DNA of 64,000 nucleotides, taken from contig JAAYDC010000014.1 in NCBI GenBank assembly GCA_012729455.1, forward strand, positions 1 to 64,000, in the 5' to 3' direction. Made by a program: the position numbers and the translations under genes. Positions 42,464 through 49,954 of the stretch are shown here, one piece after another. Each line of letters begins with the position of its first letter. Within the stretch, counting starts at the first letter, position 1. The stretch comes from Chloroflexota bacterium (GTDB taxonomy: Bacteria; Chloroflexota; Anaerolineae; UBA1429). The notes below the pieces were generated by a model. That model was not told the DNA's origin. It saw nothing but the letters and a program-made list of their open reading frames with translations, and searched no databases.

Positions 42464-43447
42464 ATGTCGACTGTTGATTACGCCGTTACCGAACTCTCAG
42501 CCGAGGAACAGATCCTTGCGCGCCCGGTCCGCAGCCTGTGGACTGACGCCATGGCGCGCCTCAAGCGCAACCATCTGGCGATCGTCGGGCTGATCATGAT
42601 CCTGTTTTTCCTGGTGATTTCCTTTGCCGCGCCCTTGATTGCGCCGCACCCGCCGCTCAAGGTCTATCGCGGCATGTCGCAGCTACCGCCCGTCTTTGCC
42701 AAGGTATCCGAGTCCGGCGTCAAGGCTGACCCGCGCTTTTTCTTTGGCACCGACTCCATCGGCCGTGATGTGCTCTCACGCGTGATCTATGGCGGGCGCG
42801 CATCCATGCTGGTAGGCATCATCCCGGTGACGGTGATCCTGATCATCGGCACGACCATCGGGTTGATCTCGGGTTATGCCGGTGGATGGGTCGATAACTT
42901 GCTGATGCGCCTGACAGACGTGGTTTACGCTTTTCCCGACCTGCTCTTTTACATTTTGCTGATGATCACCCTGCGCGAGACCTATTTTGGGCGCATGTTA
43001 GGCGGCATGCTGCTCTTGTTCCTGGCACTCGCGGTGGTCTCATGGGTGGGAGTAGCCCGCCTGGTTCGCAGCGAGGTGCTCGCGATCAAGGAAAAGGGCT
43101 TTATCGAGGCTGCTCGCAGCGTGGGCGCCAGCAACTCACGCATCATTTTGCGCCACATCCTGCCCAACACGTTGAGCCCACTGATCGTTTGGGCGGCCTT
43201 TTCGATCCCGCGCATGATCATCGTTGAGGCGGTGCTGGGTTATATCGGCATCGGCCTGCGCCTGGAGACCAACGACAACGCCTTTTTCATCTCCAGCTGG
43301 GGCGGGTTGATGTCTACCGGCCAGGCCTCGATCACGTCGCAGCCCTGGGTTTTGCTGACGCCCTCAATCTGCGTGGCGCTGGTGGTGCTCTCCTTTACCT
43401 TTATCGGTGACGGCCTGCGCGACGCCTTTGACCCGCGCATGCGCTAG
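42464..43447 (+). CDS. ABC transporter permease, DppC/OppC type
   Basis: 327 residues, GGAGG before ATG 42464, 9 bases after the DppB stop. OppC-type N-terminus (LWTDAMARLKRNHLAIVGLIMILFF), FFGTDSIGRDVLSRVIYGGRASMLVG, and EAA loop FIEAARSVGASNSRIILRHILPNTLSP. With DppB it forms the translocation pore. The usual DppD and DppF ATPases are missing downstream, where GH127-like and YhfC-like genes follow; a shared ATPase elsewhere must energise it. Confidence 0.94.
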   Translation: MSTVDYAVTELSAEEQILARPVRSLWTDAMARLKRNHLAIVGLIMILFFLVISFAAPLIAPHPPLKVYRGMSQLPPVFAKVSESGVKADPRFFFGTDSIGRDVLSRVIYGGRASMLVGIIPVTVILIIGTTIGLISGYAGGWVDNLLMRLTDVVYAFPDLLFYILLMITLRETYFGRMLGGMLLLFLALAVVSWVGVARLVRSEVLAIKEKGFIEAARSVGASNSRIILRHILPNTLSPLIVWAAFSIPRMIIVEAVLGYIGIGLRLETNDNAFFISSWGGLMSTGQASITSQPWVLLTPSICVALVVLSFTFIGDGLRDAFDPRMR

Positions 43448-43465
43448 ATCCTGAAGGATCACTTT

Positions 43466-43500
43466 ACGAGGCTGCCTAACCGGCAGCCTCGTGCTATAAT
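43466..43500 (+). promoter_or_regulatory. Hairpin and -10-like TATAAT in front of the GH127-like gene
   Basis: ACGAGGCTGCC (43466-43476) pairs perfectly with 43482-43492, loop TAACC. There is no T run; instead GC-TATAAT (43495-43500) follows directly. The hairpin may end the dpp transcript weakly while a promoter for 43528 starts there. Confidence 0.45.
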
Positions 43501-43527
43501 GCGCCCAAGTTGATGATGGAGGTTGCC

Positions 43528-45186
43528 ATGCAGCCGTTACCCTTTGCCGATGTTCGCGTAACCAGCGGATTGCGCTCCCGTGCCCTGCTGAACTATGACC
43601 GACTGGAACTGCCCAATTATGAGCCGCAAGCCGCTTTTCAGCCGATCGAATACGACTGGCCTGGCGATACTGAAGGCCGTGTATTGATGGCCTGGATCCT
43701 GCTGGCGCAAGCCACCCATCGCGAGCCCAGGTTCCTAGATGCCATGCTGGCCGAGCTGCCTGCTCATTTTAACGAACTCGGCTATATGGGGCCGATCCTT
43801 CCGGATGGCGAATACGACGAACAACAGCTTTCCGGGCATGGCTGGGTGCTGCGCGCCCTGTGCGAGTATTATCTGTGGCGCCCAAATGACCAGATCCGCG
43901 CCATGATGGAGGGCATAATCCGCGGGCTGTTTTTACCGGTGCGCGGTTATTACAAGCTCTATCCCTCGCGCCCCGAAGACCGCTCTTATCAGGGGCAGGT
44001 GATCGGCCAGGCAGCCCGCCGATTGGTGGGCCACTGGTACCCCTCCACCGACATCGGCTCGGGCTTTACCATCCTGGATGGTGCCACGCAGGCCTATCAG
44101 ATTCTGCGCTGGCCCGAGCTGGCCGAGGTGATCGAAGAAGGCATCGCCGCCTATGGCGCCATCGACAAGGTCAAAGTATCCTTCCAGACCCATTCGACGC
44201 TGAGCACCTGCCGTGCTGTGCTGCGTTACTATACCACCGTCGGCCGCGAGCAGGATCTGACGCTGGCGCGTTCGATCTATCAGCTTTACCGCACCCAGGC
44301 GATCACAGCCAACTGGGCCAATTATAACTGGTTCGGACGCCCGCACTGGACGGAACCCTGCGCGGTGATCGACTCATTCATGGTAGCCATGCAGCTGTGG
44401 CAGCACACTGGCGAAACGCCCTACCTCGACGACGCCCAGCGCATCCTCTACAGCGCCCTGGGCTATGGCCAACGCCCCAACGGCGGTTTTGGCTGTGATA
44501 CCTGCGCCGGTGCCGGTACGCTCGAGCTACAGCCCTTAAAGGGCTCATTCGAGGCCACCTGGTGCTGCACCATGCGCGGCGGCGAGGGCCTGGCGCGCGC
44601 CATCGAATATTCCCACTGGGTAGATGGCAACCGCCTCTACCTGCCCTATTTTGGCTCAGCCGAAGCCAGGGTGCATTTGAACGCCGGCGAGTTGACGCTG
44701 CACCAGACCAGCGGCTACCCGCTGGAGGGCTTGGTCGAACTTGAGGTTACGGCAAGCCAGCTCAACCAGGCTGCCGGTATTGCGCTCTACATACCCGGGT
44801 GGATCGATGCCGAGCAGGCGGCACTGAACGTCAACGGCGAGGCTCTCGGCGGCGTGCACGCCGGGCAGTTCGTGGTGCTGGAGCGCCAATGGCGGGCCGG
44901 CGACCGCATCGAACTCGTGCTGCCGCACATCCTGCGCTGCGAAACACCGCCTCCGCACCTGGCGAGTGCCTCAGCGCACGCATTTTGGCAGGGTCCGCTG
45001 ATGCTGGGCATCCGCAACCCCGAGCATCTCTACAACCTGCCATGTGATGCAGCCCTCACCAGCCTGGGCGAGGGACGCTACCAGGTGCCCGGGAGCAGCG
45101 CGGTGCTTGCCCCGATCGACGACCTTGCCACTCTCGAGTGGGAAGAAGCCAAGTGCGACAAACGGCAGGTACTCTTTAATGACTGA
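43528..45186 (+). CDS. GH127-like (DUF1680) glycoside hydrolase
   Basis: 552 residues from ATG 43528, with GGAGG 6 bases upstream. An (alpha/alpha)6-barrel protein of the beta-L-arabinofuranosidase type. Recognisable parts: LSGHGWVLRALCEYYLWR, STLSTCRAVLRYY, TEPCAVIDSFMVAMQLWQHTGE and FEATWCCTMRGGEGLARAIE. The last carries the Cys pair that in GH127 enzymes binds zinc, one of them acting as nucleophile. The C-terminal beta-sandwich includes VELEVTASQLNQAAGIALYIPGW. It is shorter than typical DUF1680 proteins (about 600-650). No signal peptide, so it is probably cytoplasmic and degrades imported oligosaccharides. Its stop overlaps the YhfC start by 8 bases. Confidence 0.8.
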   Translation: MQPLPFADVRVTSGLRSRALLNYDRLELPNYEPQAAFQPIEYDWPGDTEGRVLMAWILLAQATHREPRFLDAMLAELPAHFNELGYMGPILPDGEYDEQQLSGHGWVLRALCEYYLWRPNDQIRAMMEGIIRGLFLPVRGYYKLYPSRPEDRSYQGQVIGQAARRLVGHWYPSTDIGSGFTILDGATQAYQILRWPELAEVIEEGIAAYGAIDKVKVSFQTHSTLSTCRAVLRYYTTVGREQDLTLARSIYQLYRTQAITANWANYNWFGRPHWTEPCAVIDSFMVAMQLWQHTGETPYLDDAQRILYSALGYGQRPNGGFGCDTCAGAGTLELQPLKGSFEATWCCTMRGGEGLARAIEYSHWVDGNRLYLPYFGSAEARVHLNAGELTLHQTSGYPLEGLVELEVTASQLNQAAGIALYIPGWIDAEQAALNVNGEALGGVHAGQFVVLERQWRAGDRIELVLPHILRCETPPPHLASASAHAFWQGPLMLGIRNPEHLYNLPCDAALTSLGEGRYQVPGSSAVLAPIDDLATLEWEEAKCDKRQVLFND

Positions 45187-46777
45187 GCAAAAGGAAATCC
45201 GCTTTCTGAACAAGCCCCTGGCGTCCAGCCCTTTCATTCTGGTGCTGATGCTTTTGATGGGGATGTTGGCCGGCTGTACAGCCAGCGCGCCGGACTGGCA
45301 AACGATGAGCCCGCAACCACCCTGGCAGGATGGCGAGGTCGCCACCTATAATATCAACGCTCCCGATGGCAGTCTGATGGGAGTGGCGAGTTGGCGCATC
45401 AGCGCCCAGGATGACGGATGGCTTCTGAGCCACGAGCTCGTGATGGCCGGCAGCTCTGAGACCAGCACCGTCACCATGGATAGCCAGCTGCGGCCGCAAA
45501 ACTCCCAGCGGATCACCAGCCAGGAGCAAGTCGAGGTGGTGTATCACCCCGGGGAGGCGCTGCTGACCGTCACGCGTGATGGCGTGCCCAGCACGCGCCA
45601 GGTATCCATCCTCGCGGGTATCCTGGATAACGACCAGCTGCTCTTGACATTGCGCGCGCTGCCCTGGTCAGCCGATCTGGCAGCCTCTGCAGATGTGCTC
45701 GTTACGGCGTCGGGAGCGCACATCGCCAACCGGATGCTGGTAACAGGCCAGCCCGTGACGCTCACCCTGCCCGCCGGACAGTTCAACGCCTGGCACGTGA
45801 ACATACGCACCGGCGCGGAGACTCACGAGGCGTGGTATAGCCAAGATGCACCGCATCTCTTGCTGCAGTATCGCAACCCCAACTCGGGGCTGGTATTTGT
45901 GCTGCGCAGCTGGCAGCCTGCAGCCGGCGCGCCGCTAGAGGGCGACGCCACACCGCCGCCCACCGCCGAAGAGCTCGCCCAGATGCCCGTCACATTCAAG
46001 ATGAACTGGCCCTATATCCTGCTGGGCTTGCTGGTGCAGGCGCCGGCCATGATCGGGATCGCTTTCGTGGCTGGCTGGTGGATCCGCAAACGCTACGGCG
46101 CGGGCTGGAATGTGTTTTTGTATGGCGCGATCGTCTTTGGCGTCTCGCGCATCGTGCATATCGCCATCAGCCAGCTGCTGACAAGCGTGTTGGGAGCCAA
46201 CCTGGCGGCCTGGCCGCTCCTGGCAACCGCCCTGGTAGTCGGCTTGATGGCAGGATTAAGCGAGCAGGGCACTAACTGGATCGGACTGCGCTTTTTCTGG
46301 AAGCATTTGCGCGGTTTTGGTGAGGGGCTGCAATATGGCGCCGGGCATGGCGGGGCTGAGGCAGTCGGTCTGGGGGTGCTGGCGCTAGCCACGCTTCTGA
46401 ACGTCGTGTTCTTAAACACCTGGGGTCCGGAAGGCCTGGGGTTGAGCGGTGCCAGCGCTCATCAGGCCAACCTGGCCTTTAGCCAACTCCTGAGCGCACC
46501 GCTTTATATGCCGATCGTCGCGGCGCTGGAGCGCGTCATGGCGATGATCCTGCAGATCACCATGGCGGTATTGGTGATGCGCTCACTCACCCGCCGCCAA
46601 CCGCTCTGGTGGCTGGCAGCTCTGGCGATCCACACCCTCATCGACGCATGGGCTGTTCTGGGAATGAACACCGTCGGAGTGCTGGGCACCGAGGCCGTGC
46701 TGGCAGTTATCACGGCCGGCGCAATCGGGCTGCTGTGGCTCCTGCGCGAGCCGCCGCCCAACGCTTTGGAAGGCTAG
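45179..46777 (+). CDS. Lipoprotein domain fused to a YhfC-type intramembrane protease-like domain
   Basis: 532 residues from ATG 45179, overlapping the GH127 stop. Residues 18-33 form a lipoprotein signal (FILVLMLLMGMLAGC), followed by a soluble domain to about 260 (GEVATYNINAPDGSLMGVASW, DGWLLSHELVMAGSSETSTV, LPAGQFNAWHVNIRTGAETHEAWYSQD) that resembles DUF3108-like outer beta-barrel/lipoprotein domains. The rest has about seven TM helices of the YhfC family (MIGIAFVAGWWIRKRYG, GLSEQGTNWIGLRFFWKH, GEGLQYGAGHGGAEAVGLG), related to PrsW/CAAX-type glutamic and metallo-proteases; the Glu and GHGG-type His are visible. A fusion of this kind is unusual to me. Confidence 0.72.
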   Translation: MTEQKEIRFLNKPLASSPFILVLMLLMGMLAGCTASAPDWQTMSPQPPWQDGEVATYNINAPDGSLMGVASWRISAQDDGWLLSHELVMAGSSETSTVTMDSQLRPQNSQRITSQEQVEVVYHPGEALLTVTRDGVPSTRQVSILAGILDNDQLLLTLRALPWSADLAASADVLVTASGAHIANRMLVTGQPVTLTLPAGQFNAWHVNIRTGAETHEAWYSQDAPHLLLQYRNPNSGLVFVLRSWQPAAGAPLEGDATPPPTAEELAQMPVTFKMNWPYILLGLLVQAPAMIGIAFVAGWWIRKRYGAGWNVFLYGAIVFGVSRIVHIAISQLLTSVLGANLAAWPLLATALVVGLMAGLSEQGTNWIGLRFFWKHLRGFGEGLQYGAGHGGAEAVGLGVLALATLLNVVFLNTWGPEGLGLSGASAHQANLAFSQLLSAPLYMPIVAALERVMAMILQITMAVLVMRSLTRRQPLWWLAALAIHTLIDAWAVLGMNTVGVLGTEAVLAVITAGAIGLLWLLREPPPNALEG

Positions 46778-46791
46778 AGAGATTGAACAAC

Positions 46792-46825
46792 AAGAGCCAG
46801 CCTTTTGGGGCTAGCTCTTTAATTA
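46792..46825. terminator. Bidirectional terminator between convergent YhfC-like and GH4 genes
   Basis: AAGAGC-c-AGCC (46792-46802) pairs with GGCT-a-GCTCTT (46809-46819), one mismatch, loop TTTTG, followed by TTAATT; in the other direction it is preceded by AACAAC. It lies between plus-strand stop 46777 and minus-strand stop 46839. Confidence 0.75.
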
Positions 46826-46838
46826 CCTCTCCTTTGCT

Positions 46839-48230
46839 CTAAGCATCAGCCGGCTTGACCCAGCGCAGAATGCCTCCATTAGGTTGCGGGATATCCGCCC
46901 ACGTTTGTGTGCCACAATACTGCGGCAGCCACCTGGCCTGCGCGGCGAGCATTTCGTCGCACATAGCCCACACCTCTTCGGGGTTACACACCGCACCGGT
47001 GAGCGGATCGTGCAGCACAGCCAGCTTGAGCAGCTCACGATCTCCGGTAAGCGCAGCCTGCACCGCCATCTCTTGAACGTTCACCGAAACACGGCAAGTA
47101 GCGGCACAGCCCATCGGCAAGGGGCCATTCCAGGCCGGACTGATGCCGTTGGCATCGATATAGCAGGGCAGCTCGACGGTGCAGCCTTCGGGCAGATTGG
47201 GAATCAGGCCGGTGTTACCCACGTTAAGGTGCCCGCGATAGGTACGCCCCGTCTCGAGTGCTTCAAGAATATAGGAGGCATGCTCGTGGCTGCGCCGCTC
47301 GGGTGTGATCGGCTCGGCTGGCTTGGCCAGCCACTCGTCGTAATGCTCGGTGTATTCGTAGCGCGTCCTGCGGCACTCGTTGAGGTAGCCGGCAGTGCGC
47401 CCATTGATCCAGGCCGTATCCGAAATCCAGCGCTGGAGTTCCTGCGGGCGTTTTCGGTACCACGGCAGGTATTCGCTGAGGTGCCCATTCGACTCGGTGG
47501 AAAAGTAGCCAAAGCGGCGCAGTATATCGATGCGGCAGGGCTCATCGCGTGCGATATCGGGATTGGCCTCCATCGCCGGCAAGATCAAGGGCAGTAGGTC
47601 CTTGCCCTTGTGGGTTACCTGCACATACCAGGTCTGGTGGTTGATGCCGGCGCACACGTAATCGACTTCGCTGGCCGGTAGACCCAGGGCGCGCGCGATC
47701 AGCTCGTGTCCGCCCTGCACGCCGTGGCACAACCCGATGGCGCGGATACCACCGGCACGCCGCAGCGCCCACATATTCATGGCCATCGGGTTAGCATAGT
47801 TCAGGAGCAGGGCATTGGGAGCCATCTCGCGCATATCGGCAGCCAGCTGCAACAACACCGGGATAGTACGTTGGGCGTAAAAGATGCCGCCGGGGCCCAG
47901 TGTATCGCCCACGCACTGATCAACGCCATATCTGAGCGGGATCTCGATATCGTATGTAAAGGCTTCCAGACCGCCTACACGCGCGGTACAGATCACATAG
48001 TCCGCGCCCTCGAGGGCAGCACGCTGATCGGTAAACTTGCGGATCACCGCCGGCAGGCTACTTTCTCGGATCGTTTTTTCGCACAGGTTTGCGACCATCT
48101 CGAGGTTCTCGGCCGAGATATCCATAAAGCGAAACTCGGTATCGGCAAATTCGGGCACGGTGAGGATGTCGCGCACCAACCCGCGGGTAAAGCCGATGCT
48201 GCCGGCACCGATCATGGCAATTTTGATCAT
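46839..48230 (-). CDS. GH4-family glycosidase (alpha-galactosidase/alpha-glucosidase type)
   Basis: 463 residues from ATG 48230 (overlap ATGA with the MBL gene). The N-terminus MIKIAMIGAGSIGFTRGLVRDIL is the NAD-binding Rossmann start of GH4. Further motifs: GADYVICTARVGGLEAFTYD, GDTLGPGGIFYAQRTIPVLLQ, NYANPMAMNMWALRR, GLCHGVQGGHELIARAL (Mn-binding Cys and His) and CAGINHQTWYVQV. The CHGVQ form is closest to MelA-like alpha-galactosidases. GH4 enzymes use NAD+ and Mn2+ and act in the cytoplasm by a redox-elimination route. An imported oligosaccharide is the likely substrate. Confidence 0.92.
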   Translation of the reverse strand: MIKIAMIGAGSIGFTRGLVRDILTVPEFADTEFRFMDISAENLEMVANLCEKTIRESSLPAVIRKFTDQRAALEGADYVICTARVGGLEAFTYDIEIPLRYGVDQCVGDTLGPGGIFYAQRTIPVLLQLAADMREMAPNALLLNYANPMAMNMWALRRAGGIRAIGLCHGVQGGHELIARALGLPASEVDYVCAGINHQTWYVQVTHKGKDLLPLILPAMEANPDIARDEPCRIDILRRFGYFSTESNGHLSEYLPWYRKRPQELQRWISDTAWINGRTAGYLNECRRTRYEYTEHYDEWLAKPAEPITPERRSHEHASYILEALETGRTYRGHLNVGNTGLIPNLPEGCTVELPCYIDANGISPAWNGPLPMGCAATCRVSVNVQEMAVQAALTGDRELLKLAVLHDPLTGAVCNPEEVWAMCDEMLAAQARWLPQYCGTQTWADIPQPNGGILRWVKPADA

Positions 48231-49039
48231 GAGTCTGCTCCCAAAGGTGAAATAGTTGCCTGCAGCCCGTCCACCGCGGCAATCCAACCCTCAGCAAGCG
48301 CCTTGGGGGCGAACTGTGCGGGCGGCAGATGGGTCATGCTGGCCAGGTGGGTGAGGTAAAGAGGCGCTCCCGGCTTTAACACTCCATTGCCGCGCATAAT
48401 GCGCACCACTTCGCGCACGATCGGCAGGGTATTATGTTCAAGCAGGTAGGGCACGTCGTAAACATCGCCAAAGGTCATCTCGATAATCGCCGCATCCAGC
48501 GGGACCCCCAAAAGCAGGCGCTTCCAGCTGGACACCGGTAACGATGAGCCGTCGGTGGCATACAACCAGCGTCCGCCAGCACTCTCAAAGATGTAAAAGA
48601 GGGGCGTCTCGCGCGAATCCGAAAGATGGTGGTTAGAGGCCAGCGCCTCGACACAAAAACCGCCGGTGTGCGCCTGGTCGCCGGGCAGCATGGGATGCAG
48701 AACGAGACCGGCGTATTCGGTGAGCATGAGGGGCGCCTCGCTCGGGTACCACAGCTGGAGTGGTGCAGGGCGTGCAAAAGCCGCCAGGGCAGTGATAACC
48801 TCCGGCACATAGTGGTCATCGTGCGAGTGTGTGATAAAGACATCTGTGATGGCGGCAGGATCAAGCCCGAAAGCGCGCAGGCTCTCGAGTACAAAGGGCC
48901 CGCCGTCGATCAGAATGTGTCCATCAACCAGCAACGAGGCGTTGCGGCGATATGTATCGGGCTGTGGAAAAGGTGTGTCGGGTTCGAGAGCCGGCCAATC
49001 GGCAGCGCCGGTCCCCAAAAAGAGCCATTCTGTTTGCAT
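48227..49039 (-). CDS. Metallo-beta-lactamase fold hydrolase
   Basis: 270 residues, AGGGGGGCTT before ATG 49039. Motif THSHDDHY at about residue 71 gives the HxHxDH metal ligands, with DGSSLPVSSWKRL further on and YLTHLASMTHLPPAQFAP near the end. RNase Z/lactonase-like members (PqsE/PhnP style: FLGTGAADWPALEPD) hydrolyse phosphodiesters or lactones. The stop overlaps the GH4 start, so both are in one operon; a role in processing GH4-derived products is possible. Confidence 0.85.
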   Translation of the reverse strand: MQTEWLFLGTGAADWPALEPDTPFPQPDTYRRNASLLVDGHILIDGGPFVLESLRAFGLDPAAITDVFITHSHDDHYVPEVITALAAFARPAPLQLWYPSEAPLMLTEYAGLVLHPMLPGDQAHTGGFCVEALASNHHLSDSRETPLFYIFESAGGRWLYATDGSSLPVSSWKRLLLGVPLDAAIIEMTFGDVYDVPYLLEHNTLPIVREVVRIMRGNGVLKPGAPLYLTHLASMTHLPPAQFAPKALAEGWIAAVDGLQATISPLGADS

Positions 49040-49071
49040 AAGCCCCCCTTGCGAGCGTGCACGTTGGGGTT

Positions 49072-49099
49072 ATTGTATCGCGTCTTGCAGGTGCGACAA
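49072..49099 (-). promoter_or_regulatory. Predicted promoter of the MBL-GH4 operon
   Basis: Minus strand TTGTCG (49099-49094), a 16-base spacer, and TACAAT (49077-49072), about 33 bases before ATG 49039. Confidence 0.55.
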
Positions 49100-49151
49100 G
49101 CGCCTGATCGCTACTGGTTGGCATTATGCACTTGAGCAGGAGGCAGACAAA

Positions 49152-49475
49152 CTATGAGCCCGAGACCTCAGGCTGTTTCGGGGTGCCAGACATGATGGCA
49201 TCCAACTCGCTGCGAAGCTCGCTATAAGAATGCTCGTCGAGTGAGTAGTAGATCCAGCGGGCGTCCTTGTCATCTCGGGCCGAGGTGATCAAACCCGCCT
49301 CGCGCAGGATGCGCATGTGGTGAGAGACAAGGGAAAGAGAGAGGCCCAGGATGGGGGCGATTTCGCCGTTGCAGCGTGTTCCATTGCGCAAAAGTGCGAT
49401 GATCTCCAAGCGTGTCGCATCTGCCAAGGCTTTGAGTCTGGGGAGTAGCAGTACCTGTTGTTGTGTGGTCAGCAT
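49152..49475 (-). CDS. ArsR-family transcriptional regulator
   Basis: 107 residues from ATG 49475, chosen because AGAGG is 7 bases upstream; the ATG at 49481 is too close to it. Winged helix with PRLKALADATRLEIIALLRNG, GEIAPILGLSLSLVSHHMRILREAGLI and KDARWIYYSLDEHSYSELRSEL. No Cys metal-binding ELCVCDL motif is present, so it may sense a non-metal ligand. It is transcribed divergently from the 50-kb permease gene and faces the MBL gene in tandem. Target unknown. Confidence 0.88.
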   Translation of the reverse strand: MLTTQQQVLLLPRLKALADATRLEIIALLRNGTRCNGEIAPILGLSLSLVSHHMRILREAGLITSARDDKDARWIYYSLDEHSYSELRSELDAIMSGTPKQPEVSGS

Positions 49476-49503
49476 AGCCATTCCTCTGCACGTTGCTTGT
49501 ATG

Positions 49504-49531
49504 ATCATAGTATACCGTACAGATATGTCAA
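49504..49531 (-). promoter_or_regulatory. Strong promoter of the arsR-like gene with nested palindrome
   Basis: Minus strand TTGACA (49531-49526), a 16-base spacer, and TATGAT (49509-49504). The spacer contains TATCTGTACGGTATAC, an imperfect palindrome that would suit ArsR autoregulation. Confidence 0.6.
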
Positions 49532-49632
49532 TGGGTTTTTTATTGTGTATTGTTATAAAAGATCCCAATTGTAGATAGATTTTACCGTTGTATGAACTCG
49601 AAAATCCAGACACTTGACGTGTTGACCAATGA

Positions 49633-49866
49633 CCCCTACATTTACCTGACGTACAATTAAAAACAGGCAGTATTCTTGGCGTCCACCCCAACAGCTATGA
49701 GCCGGTCACCAGTTACCTGGGGGCAGCCATTGCGCATCATGTTGTGCACATGGGGCCAGACACCCCTTCGCGGTTGATCTTGCCGGTGGTGGCTCCTGAG
49801 GTAAGCCAGGATTATGTGCCAGGCAAAACGCGTCTGTGCGCCAAGCTGATTCCATGGGAGAAGTAG
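49633..49866 (+). pseudogene. Gene remnant without start codon
   Basis: In-frame from a TGA at 49630 to TAG 49864-49866. It reads plausibly as protein: GSILGVHPNSYEPVTSYLGA, VVHMGPDTPSRLILPVVAPE, VSQDYVPGKTRLCAKLIPWE. No start codon or ribosome site fits, and no family is recognised. Probably the 3' end of a lost gene. The rest of the 49476-49954 gap holds only the arsR promoter. Confidence 0.35.
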
Positions 49867-49954
49867 ACATCGAGTCCAGCGATCGTACAAACCTGTCCGC
49901 AAACGATGGATCGGCGGTGAGTTACGCCGTGATTGCCCTCCGCCGAGGTGCGTT

